The notes under the pieces: generated by a model
What the model saw: the letters and a program-made list of their open reading frames with translations, nothing else
The model's database searches: none
Told to the model about the DNA's origin: nothing
Program-made: the position numbers and the translations under genes
Source: Desulfobacteraceae bacterium
GTDB lineage: Bacteria; Desulfobacterota; Desulfobacteria; Desulfobacterales; Desulfobacteraceae
Direction of reading: 5' to 3'
DNA: 64,000 nucleotides
Assembly: GCA_024226935.1 (NCBI GenBank)
Contig: JAAELK010000152.1
Location: 62,001-126,000 of the forward strand
Shown: one piece after another, positions 1 to 9,430 of the stretch
How positions within the stretch are numbered: position 1 is the stretch's first letter
How the letters are laid out: each line of letters opens with the position of its first letter

Positions 1-210
1 GCAGACACAAAATCGATGATAATTGCTTTAAATGATCGTGTGACAATCCTCCTTGAGCAAAACAAGGTACTTAAAAAAAAAGTGGATGCATCCAGGGAAG
101 ACATAAAAAAGAATATGAAACATATTGCAAAGGGAAAGAAAGTAATCAACTCATATAAATCTTCAGGGTCTGTTTCAAACAAACCAAAGGTTTTAAATAT
201 TACAAATTAA
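1..210 (+). CDS. C-terminal part of a small helical protein, possibly a flagellar chaperone (FliT/FlgN-like)
   Basis: The reading frame is open from the first base of the window, so this may be the end of a longer gene; an internal ATG lies at 16. The visible 64-70 residues are charged and predicted helical, with many Lys and Glu, and end in a GKKVINSYK-type stretch. That ending is reminiscent of FliT/FlgN-type export chaperones, which often lie beside flaG and the filament-cap genes. The gene stops 13 bases before the flaG start and is probably co-transcribed with it. The family assignment is a guess from context and helical character, and I do not recognise the protein firmly. Confidence 0.45.
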   Translation, partial: ADTKSMIIALNDRVTILLEQNKVLKKKVDASREDIKKNMKHIAKGKKVINSYKSSGSVSNKPKVLNITN

Positions 211-220
211 CAAGGAGGAT
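205..220 (+). promoter_or_regulatory. Candidate CsrA-binding site overlapping the flaG ribosome-binding site
   Basis: ACAAGGA at 210-216, directly followed by GGAT, matches the core of the CsrA consensus (ACARGGA). It covers the Shine-Dalgarno sequence of flaG. Binding there would block translation, as CsrA does on flagellin leaders in Bacillus and Campylobacter. csrA and its antagonist fliW are encoded within 1.2 kb. This is a sequence match only. Confidence 0.4.
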
Positions 221-223
221 ATT

Positions 224-616
224 ATGAACGTAAATAATATAACGGCACCGAAGGAAGCCACGCCATTTGAAACAAAAATCCCTGTATCGGTACCCAACAA
301 AGTCGATGCCCCGGAAAAAATTGATAGCCGGGAATCGGAAAACAACCGTCAGGCAGCCAGGGTAAAAGAAGAACAAAAAACAGACTTTTCCGCCAGAAAA
401 GCAACAGAACTGGCAAAGCAGATGAATGAAATCATGGATGATCTCCAGACAAGACTAGGTTTTTCCGTAAGAGAAGATCTCCACAACCAGGTGATCGTAG
501 AAATAACAGACAGAGAAACAAATGAACTCATAAAGCAAATCCCTTCGGAAGAACTTCTGGCAATTAAAGAAAAGATGGAAGAGTTTTCTGGACTGCTTTT
601 TGACCAGAAAATTTAA
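224..616 (+). CDS. flaG: FlaG family flagellar protein
   Basis: The product has 130 residues. The first 60 or so are polar and low in complexity. The C-terminal half matches FlaG: a segment with LGFSV, then VIVEITDRETNELIKQIPSEELL, here split by eye into a beta-hairpin followed by a helix. FlaG proteins affect filament length and are usually encoded beside flagellin or fliD genes, which would be upstream of this window. The start is well supported by an AAGGAGG ribosome-binding site eight bases before the ATG. That site overlaps a good match to a CsrA-binding sequence. The gene converges on fliW with 36 bases between the two stops. Confidence 0.9.
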   Translation: MNVNNITAPKEATPFETKIPVSVPNKVDAPEKIDSRESENNRQAARVKEEQKTDFSARKATELAKQMNEIMDDLQTRLGFSVREDLHNQVIVEITDRETNELIKQIPSEELLAIKEKMEEFSGLLFDQKI

Positions 617-652
617 GAATCCATTAGTCTTTTTTTCAAGTGGTATTTTTTT

Positions 653-1090
653 TCAGGAAGCCTCCAGAATATTATGCTGATGGGAATAGATTGAATTGGA
701 GATGACGGCCTGAATAGCCTCATTATTTTTCATGTTTATGATGATGGGCCCGATTAAGTTTGCGGTTATTGCGCTATCTGTCTCCCCTTTGGATATATTA
801 ATAACCACATAGACCAGCAAATCCTTAATTTCAATATTTTTCCACCCCCTTGAACCAATAAACCCCTTAAGATCAATCTTATAATCAGGTTTAAAAAGAA
901 AAGGGTTCATTATAGCAAGAGCAAGGTTAGGCTCTTCCAAAGACTGAAACCAGCAAAAGGGAACGGTTTTGGGATCTTCAAGAAGAACAAATTTTTCGAA
1001 CCCGGAAAATCCAGGCAATCCCTCCGGCATAAAAAGAGTTTTGTTTTTATCAATTTCTATCTCACCAAATTTTCTGGTTTTTATCTTCAA
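653..1090 (-). CDS. fliW: Flagellar assembly factor FliW
   Basis: The product has 145 residues, the normal FliW length. It opens with the typical strand pattern (KIKTRKFGEIEIDKNKTL), followed by a MPEGLPGFSGFEKFVLLED stretch and an F-W-F-Q-SLEEP motif. FliW binds CsrA and flagellin in turn: free FliW sequesters CsrA and so relieves repression of flagellin translation until flagellin accumulates. The gene follows csrA by five bases and is the last gene of the flgN-flgK-flgL-csrA-fliW operon. The linkage to csrA supports both calls. Confidence 0.95.
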   Translation of the reverse strand: MKIKTRKFGEIEIDKNKTLFMPEGLPGFSGFEKFVLLEDPKTVPFCWFQSLEEPNLALAIMNPFLFKPDYKIDLKGFIGSRGWKNIEIKDLLVYVVINISKGETDSAITANLIGPIIINMKNNEAIQAVISNSIYSHQHNILEAS

Positions 1091-1095
1091 TTTTT

Positions 1096-1338
1096 TTACT
1101 CCTTGGACAATTTCTTTTTAAAAAGATCAGCAGCTTTTGTAATATCTTCCAACTTCTTTGCAGCAGCAGCAATATTTTCATTTTTAATCTGCTCCAAAAC
1201 TTCCATACGAAAGATGGCCACTTCCCTGGGGGCATCGATCCCTATTTTCACAACTCCTCCGTCTACACCCAGGACACTGACAACAATATTTTCGCCTATC
1301 TTAATTTTTTCCTCCACTTTCCTGGTCAAAACAAGCAT
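1096..1338 (-). CDS. csrA: Carbon storage regulator CsrA
   Basis: The product has 80 residues and starts [15 protein letters not shown], the hallmark CsrA N-terminus. The [11 protein letters not shown] segment follows and carries the conserved arginine of the RNA-binding face. CsrA dimers bind GGA motifs in mRNA leaders and repress or stabilise transcripts. The C-terminal tail of about 20 residues is longer than in the enterobacterial protein (61 residues); such tails are common in CsrA proteins that bind FliW. The gene lies 15 bases downstream of flgL, so it should be expressed from the same late promoter as the hook-filament junction genes, tying post-transcriptional control to filament assembly. 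Confidence 0.97.
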   Translation of the reverse strand: MLVLTRKVEEKIKIGENIVVSVLGVDGGVVKIGIDAPREVAIFRMEVLEQIKNENIAAAAKKLEDITKAADLFKKKLSKE

Positions 1339-1353
1339 ATTATATTTATCCTT

Positions 1354-4300
1354 TTATAAATAATCCACAAGACTTAAATTCATAATTTTTGCAGATGAAC
1401 TTAAGGATGCTTGGTAGGCTGTTTGAAGCGACTGTAGATTCATTACGGCTTCTATGATATCAACATCTTCAATGGTGGATTTTCTTTCCGTCAAACTCAG
1501 ATCGTTAGCAGCTGTTATTCTTTGCCTGGTTAAAAGACGATTATAGGTGATACCAATATCCGCAGTCTCCGACGTAAAAGATTCAAAATGTGTTGCCAGC
1601 CTCTCTATGGTCCGTCCAATGCCATCGGCATCATTATCTTCTAAATATCCGTTAAGGTCAATAAGAGTGTCAAAAATCCCCCATGCAACCTGCCTTTCAC
1701 TTTCAACGGGGGCTGCAACATCATCTTCTGCTGCAAACCCAAGGGTCGCCCCTATACTGCCGCCGCCCCCCCCTGCTGAAACAGGTGCATTGTCCCCTGT
1801 TCCCCAAAGAAGATCAAACTGGGCAAGTTTTGTTCCACTCTCTTTGATTGTAAAATGCTTGGTATCGGAATCCCAGGTAACTGAATAATCGATATGGTTA
1901 CCATTCGTATAGGATTCTTCCTCCAGGGCTTTTTCCACCTCAAGGGCGAGCTGGGAATGGCTGGTATAGGTTTTGCCGACTTCAAGGGAGGCTGTCAGGG
2001 CATCAACTTCAATATCCTCCTCTCCTTCAAGAATTTCCATAAAATCGATCTTATTATTTGTTGAATCGATGGTGATATTTACCACCTCTTCATCACTTTC
2101 TGAAAAACTGATCTGATCATCCCCGTAAAAACCCAATAAATCGGCAGCACTCTCATCACGATTATCACCTGTCTGCCATAAAAGAGAAATGCCCTTTATA
2201 TCCTCATCACTTCCCTTGATTGTAAACTCACCGGCAGTATAATCATAGGTCACCACATACTTGACATTATTAGGAGAGGCGGCCCTGAGGGCTATCTGTA
2301 TATCTGTCGCCACATCATCAAGATCCGTATAGTCCCCTTCAGAAATCGTAATACTGATTTCATCGGACAGGGTACCGTCGATGGAAGTTTCCCTGAAATC
2401 GATCACATTATTGGTATCATCAAAGGTCATTAAAACCATATCACTGTCACCTACATAGGCGGCTGCAATACCTCCACTTGTATCGTCTGCTGGCTCAAAT
2501 CCCAGGGTTTCACCCATGGATGATCCCTGGGCATTGGCGGTACTCCATAAAAGATCAAAATCGGTTACCGCCCCGCCGCTGGAATATTGGATTGAAAACC
2601 TGTCGGTTGCATCATCATAGGAAACAGCATAGGTCGCTGAATACCCCGATGCCGCCGATGCGGCTTCCAGAGATGTTTTAACCGCCGCCTCAAGATCCGC
2701 CATATCTTTATAGGTACCTTCTGCCACGGTGCCCCACAGGATACCACTTGGGATTGCTCCTGCCGTTTCTTCAAAGGCTATGCGATTATTGGTGCTGTCC
2801 AAGGTAACATATAATTGGGATACATTATCACTTGAGGGGTAGCTTATGATATCATCCAAGGGATAATACCCGAGGGTTGCAGCCGTTGTAGAAGCGCCGG
2901 TCGTATTGCTCCAGAGAACCTGAAGTTCATTTAAGGAACTTCCGTCCTCCCTGATATTAAATTTGCTTTGTTCAACATCATAGGAAACCGCATAATTTAT
3001 ACCATTTACACTGGCGGCTTCCATACTTGATTCAATGGCAGCAGCGAGGCTATCCATATCGGTATAGGTCACAGCCGCCCCGGAGGTGAGGAGATTAAAA
3101 TCTGCTGTAAGGGTACCACTTGTTACACCGGCGGAATTTACCTCCGCAAAATCGATGGTATCGTTTGTTCCTGCGGTGATTATAAGCTCTGTAACATAAA
3201 CGCCACTCGTATCGGAGGTGGGGGGGGCATAGGTTGAATCTTCGCCGTTAAAGCCGATTTCATGTCCAAGGCTGTGATCCCCCTGGGCGGATACAATTTC
3301 AAACTCTATATATTGCCCCACCGATGTAACAGGAGTATCAAGGCTGATGGTTATATCGGCAACTCCCGATTCATCAAGATCAATACCTATATATTTATCG
3401 CTTCCTGAAATAGTTGAGGGTATAATAATATATCCTGGATTATTCTCAATTTCCCATGTATCATCTCCCAGCCAGGTGAGCCTGAAAGGTTCTGTCCCCT
3501 TGGGTTCTGGAGTGCTTATGGTAAGGGCATTTTCATTGACGACACTTAAACTGATATCATCGGGATCGATGGAAGCAATTGCAGCTATTCCCGTAACATA
3601 GGCGTCTTCTCCCGTTTCCCACATGAACTGGGTTCTTAAATAACCATCATAGGAACCATCTTCCCGGATGGAAAAAAGCTTTGTATCCTCATCATACTCA
3701 ACTTCATAGGTCATCCCATACCCATCGGTGGAAGAAGCTTCATTTAAAGCATTTTTTACGGCTACCTCAAGGGTATCAGTGGTATAGGTTCCATCATCGA
3801 TAATGGCTTCCATGACAATCTGCGAACTCGATCCATGCCCATTATCTTCCATGAATACGATGGTGTTGTTGTAAGAACTGATTTCAACCTTATCTTCCCA
3901 GAAAATTGCTTCCCCATCCCCGCCAACGGGCACAGTCATCTGGTTGTCGGTTTTTATTTCAAAGGCAGTATTGTTGCCCACATAGGAAACACTGGCGGGA
4001 TCTGTATCTTGATTATATATAAAGGGCAGGGTATCGGTCTGGGTGCCGCCAAAGATATAACTGCCATTGATCTGGGTGTTGCCTAGGGTTACGAGCTGCT
4101 CAATCATCCCGTTAACCAATCCAACGGCATCCTTTAGCTGATCGGCATTCATAGATGCATTTTCAAAGCGAATCACCTCATTCTTTATCTCCAAAATCAG
4201 ATTTTTCACACTTTCAAGGGAATTTTCGCCCCCCTTGAGCCATGAAAAACCCATATTCACATTTTTCTCAATCTGTTCCAGATTTTCCAGGGAGGTTTTC

Positions 4301-4455
4301 AGATTAAGGGCCTGGCTGAAGCCAATGGGATCATCGGAAAGATGGTTGATCCTTTTCTCGGTTGCAATCACAAGATTGGCATCCTGCAAAGCACTTGTAA
4401 GTTTACCAAGATTATATGTTGAATTAGCATAAATTGAAATATTGGGAACCCTCAT
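1354..4455 (-). CDS. flgL: Hook-filament junction protein FlgL, greatly enlarged
   Basis: The product has 1033 residues, about three times a typical FlgL. The first 150 residues match the flagellin-like helical core (MRVPN start, then a segment with RINHLSDDP and a NGSYIFGGTQTDT motif). The last 100 or so residues close the core (ADIGITYNRLLTRQRI, then VMNLQSLQTAYQASLSSSAKIMNLSLVDYL). Between them lie five degenerate repeats of about 100-120 residues. Each carries a helix (LAAAIESSMEAAS-like), a YAVSYD..TDRFSI strand pair and an F.LLW element. They would form surface domains on the junction ring. A G8 tract encodes the GGGGG near the C-terminal end. The gene follows flgK by 11 bases. Confidence 0.93.
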   Translation of the reverse strand: MRVPNISIYANSTYNLGKLTSALQDANLVIATEKRINHLSDDPIGFSQALNLKTSLENLEQIEKNVNMGFSWLKGGENSLESVKNLILEIKNEVIRFENASMNADQLKDAVGLVNGMIEQLVTLGNTQINGSYIFGGTQTDTLPFIYNQDTDPASVSYVGNNTAFEIKTDNQMTVPVGGDGEAIFWEDKVEISSYNNTIVFMEDNGHGSSSQIVMEAIIDDGTYTTDTLEVAVKNALNEASSTDGYGMTYEVEYDEDTKLFSIREDGSYDGYLRTQFMWETGEDAYVTGIAAIASIDPDDISLSVVNENALTISTPEPKGTEPFRLTWLGDDTWEIENNPGYIIIPSTISGSDKYIGIDLDESGVADITISLDTPVTSVGQYIEFEIVSAQGDHSLGHEIGFNGEDSTYAPPTSDTSGVYVTELIITAGTNDTIDFAEVNSAGVTSGTLTADFNLLTSGAAVTYTDMDSLAAAIESSMEAASVNGINYAVSYDVEQSKFNIREDGSSLNELQVLWSNTTGASTTAATLGYYPLDDIISYPSSDNVSQLYVTLDSTNNRIAFEETAGAIPSGILWGTVAEGTYKDMADLEAAVKTSLEAASAASGYSATYAVSYDDATDRFSIQYSSGGAVTDFDLLWSTANAQGSSMGETLGFEPADDTSGGIAAAYVGDSDMVLMTFDDTNNVIDFRETSIDGTLSDEISITISEGDYTDLDDVATDIQIALRAASPNNVKYVVTYDYTAGEFTIKGSDEDIKGISLLWQTGDNRDESAADLLGFYGDDQISFSESDEEVVNITIDSTNNKIDFMEILEGEEDIEVDALTASLEVGKTYTSHSQLALEVEKALEEESYTNGNHIDYSVTWDSDTKHFTIKESGTKLAQFDLLWGTGDNAPVSAGGGGGSIGATLGFAAEDDVAAPVESERQVAWGIFDTLIDLNGYLEDNDADGIGRTIERLATHFESFTSETADIGITYNRLLTRQRITAANDLSLTERKSTIEDVDIIEAVMNLQSLQTAYQASLSSSAKIMNLSLVDYL

Positions 4456-4466
4456 CTCACCCTCCT

Positions 4467-7400
4467 TTATCGCATACTTATTAGGGTATTTAGCATTTCA
4501 TCTACAACAGTAAGAAGCTTAGATGCGGCTGAATATGCATGCTGATACTCCATAAGTTTGATCATCTCCTCATCAAGGGAGACCGCCGATACCGCATTGC
4601 GCTGCTGTGTCAGATTATTTACCATAATATCGGCAAATTCCCTTGAACTCTGAATTCCTGTGGCAATAATTCCCATGGAACCCAGCATTCTGCTGTAATA
4701 TCCATCCAAAGTTGTCGTCGTCAGACTGGAGGAAGCATCCGATCCTCTGGTATAACTCCATTGTTTCACTGTGACATCCTGGTCTTGTAAAGCAGCCATG
4801 GCAAGGGCATTGGTGTTATCCCCCTGGCTTATTTCTCCTGTTTCACTGTTAATCTTTCCTGCTGCAACATAATTGGTATCCGCCAGAAGATCATTTATTT
4901 GCATTGTCGTGGCATCATATCCGTCAAAAAAAGTATTTATGCCTGCGGCGGCAAGCAGACCGGAAGTGGATGACACAGAATCATCTGAAAAGGCAAAACC
5001 CAAATCTCCTTTATTGCGTTCTTCAAAATCCAGCTGCACAGAACCTTCTCCCGATATCTGGGTGGCAAAACTGATTTCAAGATCAGCCAGACCATCTCCT
5101 GAAAAATCTATACCAAATCCGTCGTCATCCCCACCCTCTGGAATAAAAACGGCAGATCCTGTGGGATCATTCACCATGGTCCAGGTGCCCGTTGAAGACC
5201 GGGAAAATTTAAGATCATCGGCGCTAAAATTAATGGCACTCCAATCCAGAACATTTATTGACACATTTTCCTCACTAAAACCGTTGCTGCCGGAATATAC
5301 CACATCGGTAACTGGATTATAATTATTCGAAGTCTCAAACTTAAGCTGGTAATCAACTGTCGTTGATGCCGTCATTCCAGCAGACTGCCTATTAAACTGG
5401 TCAGCAAAAGAATCAATGGTCCAATGCCAGTCTGAAAGCATTTCTCCAGTAGCATTGGAACTTTCATCGGTTGAAACGGGAACCCCTGATTTATCCGTGG
5501 TAATGGTAAAAACATCGTCATCAAGAATAGTGCCCGCAGAAAATTTTAAAGTCATACCATCCACTTCCACCTCAATGGGTACATCGGGGGTAACGACAGG
5601 ATCCGCCCCCTCAAGTTCAAAGGAACCCGAAGATGTGGTTGTTTCCCATCTAATGGTGACGGTATCGTCTTCATCGGAAACAAGTTCTCCTATTGTTCCA
5701 CCTGTTGTCACCGTAAATTTATATATTTCATTTTTAGCATTGCCGGATCCCGACACCGTAAAATCCAGAAGAGCTGGACTCCCTGTTTCATCAGTATTGA
5801 TGATAAGGGTATTTCCCGCCACCAGAGTTCCCGTGGAGACATCAAAGGAAAGGGTGGTATTTCCCGATTCAACAATGGACAGGGTTCCATCTTTTTCAAC
5901 ATCTATAAGCCCATCCTCTCCTGTAAACAACCCATCATCATCATATTTTTCCCATTTGATGATTCCGGAATCTGCGTACATGGAGGCAGTTGCAAAATCC
6001 CTATAGCTATTTCCAGATTCCAGAAGATCATTTTCAGGATCACTTGCCCCCTTTCCTGTTCCTGTGGATACGGCAAGGGTAGCATCATTGCCAGTATTAT
6101 CGAGAAAATTTGTAATCTCAATGGGGTCTTCAAGCAAAGAGTTTTTTATGATTGAAACCGCAGTACCATTCTGAATTATCTCATAATCCGTACCTACCAG
6201 GGCTCCTAAATCAAGAATCAATGCTGCTGCAAGCTCTGTTGCCCTATCAAGATCGGTTGTTCCTGGTCCTAGAACCGGATAACTGATAGTGGTACCGTCC
6301 AGATCAAAGGAGACTGTGTCACCAACGTCAAAATTTGAAAACCCGCCATCCCCCCCCAGGGTCATGATGGAGCTGCCGGAATTTGCCAGATTTGCACTGA
6401 ACAATCCTCCTGCCCCTGAAACATTTGAACGAATTGACATGCCAGGTTCCATAAGAACGGTAATGGTCCCGGTAATAACCCCTGCTACCACACCTGTCGC
6501 ACTAACCTCCTCAATGGTGGCCGAAGTACCCTGCCCTGAAAAATCGATGGTATCTGTGCTTAATGTATCCGCATCAAAGGTTTCAATATCGGTACCAGTC
6601 CCGTCAAACAAAAAGGTATTATTACCTGCGGACTGGGTTGTCCCGGAAAGTTCATTTATATCCATACTTGCATCAAGGCCGGTATCATTATCTCCGTCAC
6701 TGACCGTCAGATCAGATCCATCGGTGGTCCTGAGTATGATAGAATTGGTAGAAGGATCATGCTCCACGGTAAAAGATTCATCTTCAAGGGCCAGAGTTAA
6801 GGCATCATAAAAAGCCGTTGCCATCTGGTCTTCATCACTTGTGTCACTGACAGAACTTAAATTGACTGAAATATCGGTGGTAGTTGCACTCGAAGTTCCA
6901 AACCCACTGGAGTCCAGCGTAAAAGTGACGGTATCACCACTATCAAAATTTAAAAAATTATCAATCTGGACACCGGCATTATCAACAACCTCAAAATCCT
7001 GGACACCCAAAGTACGGCCGGAGCCACTGGTAATATCAAGCCCGCTGGTAAAAAGATCCTGGTCCTCATTGATATTATTAATACTTTCGGCGGCATCCCT
7101 CAGTGCATCCTCAAACTGTTCCGCCAGGGTCCCGGAATCAGAATCTACTGTAAAACTCTGATCGTAAACCACCCCGTCCACATAGAGTGAAAACTGTACG
7201 ATGTCACCATCTTCGGCATCATTAATATTTGTAATATCAAATTGTGCTGAAACTTCCGAAGCATAGGCCTCCACCCCGTCAATGGCGGAAAGGGCTTCTG
7301 CTATTGATGCAGCAGACCTTTTGGCATCACCGCCACTATCTTGAATTGTAACCACCTCGGTGCCCGAAGGACCGTTACTCACAGTAATGGTCTGTTCTGC

Positions 7401-8684
7401 TATGGCTGAATTCAAAGCAGTGGCCGTACCGGAGGTGGAAGAAAAGACCTGGGCAAGACCTGTTCCGTCTGTCTGGACCACCTCTTTTTCACCCAGGGTT
7501 GCACCGTCCATTACGGTAAGTTTGTAACTTGTGTCCGCCGTACCGGTTCCCGTCCAATTGGATATTGCCGCCTCTGAAAGTCCCATGTCAATCTGGGTCC
7601 TCGTATACTCGGCATCCCCGGTGGTATAATCTTGCAACCACATGATAAAATCCTGGGTATAATCAATCTTATCCCCGAAAGCATAACTTGATAAAAGACC
7701 GCTTTGATCCGCCTTATAATTCCCGGTGATGGATCCTGTAAAATATTCCATACCGGCTCCCTGGGATTGCTGATAATTTGTGGCCCATGTAATCTCCCGG
7801 GCCAAAACATTGAGTTCATCTGTAAATTTAGGAATAATTGCATCCCGCATTTCAAGCCAGCCGGCAATTTTTCCACCGGTGATCTTGTCTGTGATATCTA
7901 TTTGGGACCCATAGGTACCCTGCCACATTATACTATCATTCTCTTCGGAAAGTTCATAACTGTCAATACTGTTAACCAATGTTAAACCGCCTGTGGTATT
8001 TACAATAATTGATCCGTTGGACTGCTCAAAGACATCAACTTCAATGAGGGTTCCAAGATCATCCAGAAGAGCGTTTCTCTGATCCCTTAAGTCATTTGCA
8101 GATCTATTGGCCTCAAGACCTACTATCTGACCGTTAAGAACTGCTATCTGACTGGCATAGGAATTGATCTGTTCAAGGGCGGCTTCGATCTCCCGGCTTA
8201 CATCCGTCTTCATATTGTCAAGATCACTGCTTGCAGTATTCAAACGAGCCGCAAGATTGGCACCATTTTCATACACTGCTACCCTTTCAGGAGAACCAAG
8301 GGGATTATCGGCAAGATTATGGAAAGAATTCCAAAGGGTTATCATCGCACTTGAAATACTTGCATCGGAATTTTCATCAAAATATCCTTCAAGAATATTC
8401 ATATACGCTTCGGCTTCTTCAAAGGCCGCCTGGGTACTTTTTTCATCGGTCAGCCTGGTTTCAAGGAAATAATCAACACTCTGCTCAATCTGGGCGGTAT
8501 TTACACCGGTACCAAAAAGAAGACCTGCATAGAGAGCCGGTGTCATGCTCATCTGATCGGCATTTTGCAGACTATAATCAGGATTATTTACATTGGCAAT
8601 ATTCTGTCCGGTTATGGCCAGTCCGTATTGCTGTGCATATATTGCAGTCCTGGCAATACTGAGGGTAGAAGAAAGACCACTCAT
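4467..8684 (-). CDS. flgK: Hook-filament junction protein FlgK, greatly enlarged
   Basis: The product has 1405 residues, against roughly 450-650 for common FlgK proteins. The N-terminus has the rod/hook-family helix (SSTLSIARTAIYAQQYGLAITGQNIANVNNPDYS). The C-terminus has the FlgK signature (QQRNAVSAVSLDEEMIKLMEYQHAYSAASKLL, ending LNTLISMR). The roughly 900 residues between about 330 and 1290 are Thr, Ser, Asp and Gly rich with repeated beta-strand patterns, and are probably surface-exposed domains. FlgK forms the first junction ring between hook and filament. The stop lies 11 bases before the flgL start and the start 2 bases after the flgN stop. FlgN is its export chaperone. Confidence 0.95.
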   Translation of the reverse strand: MSGLSSTLSIARTAIYAQQYGLAITGQNIANVNNPDYSLQNADQMSMTPALYAGLLFGTGVNTAQIEQSVDYFLETRLTDEKSTQAAFEEAEAYMNILEGYFDENSDASISSAMITLWNSFHNLADNPLGSPERVAVYENGANLAARLNTASSDLDNMKTDVSREIEAALEQINSYASQIAVLNGQIVGLEANRSANDLRDQRNALLDDLGTLIEVDVFEQSNGSIIVNTTGGLTLVNSIDSYELSEENDSIMWQGTYGSQIDITDKITGGKIAGWLEMRDAIIPKFTDELNVLAREITWATNYQQSQGAGMEYFTGSITGNYKADQSGLLSSYAFGDKIDYTQDFIMWLQDYTTGDAEYTRTQIDMGLSEAAISNWTGTGTADTSYKLTVMDGATLGEKEVVQTDGTGLAQVFSSTSGTATALNSAIAEQTITVSNGPSGTEVVTIQDSGGDAKRSAASIAEALSAIDGVEAYASEVSAQFDITNINDAEDGDIVQFSLYVDGVVYDQSFTVDSDSGTLAEQFEDALRDAAESINNINEDQDLFTSGLDITSGSGRTLGVQDFEVVDNAGVQIDNFLNFDSGDTVTFTLDSSGFGTSSATTTDISVNLSSVSDTSDEDQMATAFYDALTLALEDESFTVEHDPSTNSIILRTTDGSDLTVSDGDNDTGLDASMDINELSGTTQSAGNNTFLFDGTGTDIETFDADTLSTDTIDFSGQGTSATIEEVSATGVVAGVITGTITVLMEPGMSIRSNVSGAGGLFSANLANSGSSIMTLGGDGGFSNFDVGDTVSFDLDGTTISYPVLGPGTTDLDRATELAAALILDLGALVGTDYEIIQNGTAVSIIKNSLLEDPIEITNFLDNTGNDATLAVSTGTGKGASDPENDLLESGNSYRDFATASMYADSGIIKWEKYDDDGLFTGEDGLIDVEKDGTLSIVESGNTTLSFDVSTGTLVAGNTLIINTDETGSPALLDFTVSGSGNAKNEIYKFTVTTGGTIGELVSDEDDTVTIRWETTTSSGSFELEGADPVVTPDVPIEVEVDGMTLKFSAGTILDDDVFTITTDKSGVPVSTDESSNATGEMLSDWHWTIDSFADQFNRQSAGMTASTTVDYQLKFETSNNYNPVTDVVYSGSNGFSEENVSINVLDWSAINFSADDLKFSRSSTGTWTMVNDPTGSAVFIPEGGDDDGFGIDFSGDGLADLEISFATQISGEGSVQLDFEERNKGDLGFAFSDDSVSSTSGLLAAAGINTFFDGYDATTMQINDLLADTNYVAAGKINSETGEISQGDNTNALAMAALQDQDVTVKQWSYTRGSDASSSLTTTTLDGYYSRMLGSMGIIATGIQSSREFADIMVNNLTQQRNAVSAVSLDEEMIKLMEYQHAYSAASKLLTVVDEMLNTLISMR

Positions 8685-8686
8685 TT

Positions 8687-9190
8687 TTACACCTGTGCCC
8701 TTATAAGATGCTTCTTATTTTTTTCCTTTGAGGCGGTACCGACATTGGTATATAGCTCACTGTTTTCAGTTCCTGTAATCGTCACAAAGATGTCATTAAT
8801 CACTGACAAATATTCATTTATATATCGTTTATTCTCCAAGGCAAGAACTATCAGTTCCTCTTTACCTATATCCAATTGGCTCTTCAGTTTTTTAAGGTTT
8901 GATTTTATTTTTGCAGAAAAGGGCAGGCGATTTATACTTTGAAATAAACTAAAACCTTTTTCACCCTTATCCATGGGAAGCTTTTTTTCTTCAAAAAGAG
9001 AAAAAATCTGCTCTCTTATCTGCAAAATTTCCGAAGAGATCTGTTTTTTTCTATCGGTTATCTTCCACAGGGAATCAACATCCATATCAACAATGTGTTT
9101 TCGTTCTTGTTCAAAAATATTTTTAAGCGTTTTATATAATGATATTTTTTTTTGAAACAAAACCTCTAATTTTTGGACAAATTTTTCCAT
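8687..9190 (-). CDS. flgN: FlgN-like export chaperone for FlgK and FlgL
   Basis: The product has 167 residues and is almost all helical, with a strong heptad character and FlgN-family features: an N-terminal helix pair (FVQKLEVLFQKKISLYKTLKNIFEQERKHIV), then a central KKQISSEILQIREQIFSLFEEK segment. FlgN chaperones hold FlgK and FlgL in the cytoplasm and deliver them to the export gate. It is the first gene of its operon and lies directly before flgK, the usual position. The start is supported by AGGAGA at the proper distance. A sigma-28 promoter lies 20-46 bases upstream. Confidence 0.85.
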   Translation of the reverse strand: MEKFVQKLEVLFQKKISLYKTLKNIFEQERKHIVDMDVDSLWKITDRKKQISSEILQIREQIFSLFEEKKLPMDKGEKGFSLFQSINRLPFSAKIKSNLKKLKSQLDIGKEELIVLALENKRYINEYLSVINDIFVTITGTENSELYTNVGTASKEKNKKHLIRAQV

Positions 9191-9209
9191 GTTGACTCTC
9201 CTTTAAGTT

Positions 9210-9236
9210 TTATCGGTATCCGCCCTTGTTTATTTA
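9210..9236 (-). promoter_or_regulatory. Sigma-28 (FliA) promoter of flgN-flgK-flgL-csrA-fliW
   Basis: Read on the minus strand it is TAAA, 15 bases, then ACCGATAA, against the consensus TAAA-N15-GCCGATAA: one mismatch and exact spacing. It ends 20 bases before the flgN start. FliA itself is encoded at 19420-20181, so these genes belong to the late flagellar class. The rest of the 240-base gap (9191-9430) is AT-rich, and I see no gene or clear terminator in it. Confidence 0.85.
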
Positions 9237-9430
9237 AGTTTTAAAACCAATGTTCAAAAAACAATAATTTTAAAAAAGCGGCAATTTTCAAAAAGGGGCA
9301 AAAATTTCCTCTCTTCCCGATTATTTGCTCTGTTATTCTATATAAAAGCAACATCCATGCCATGGAACTATTATTGATGGAATAGAAAAAAAGTCTCGGG
9401 ATTAATTAAAGAAAGAAACTAAAGATAAGT

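Noticed and set aside
5416-6810. Plus-strand open frames inside flgK (for example 5416-6006 and 6289-6810)
   Set aside because: They are long only because the Thr/Ser/Asp-rich coding strand gives few stops in reverse. FlgK reads through the region intact.
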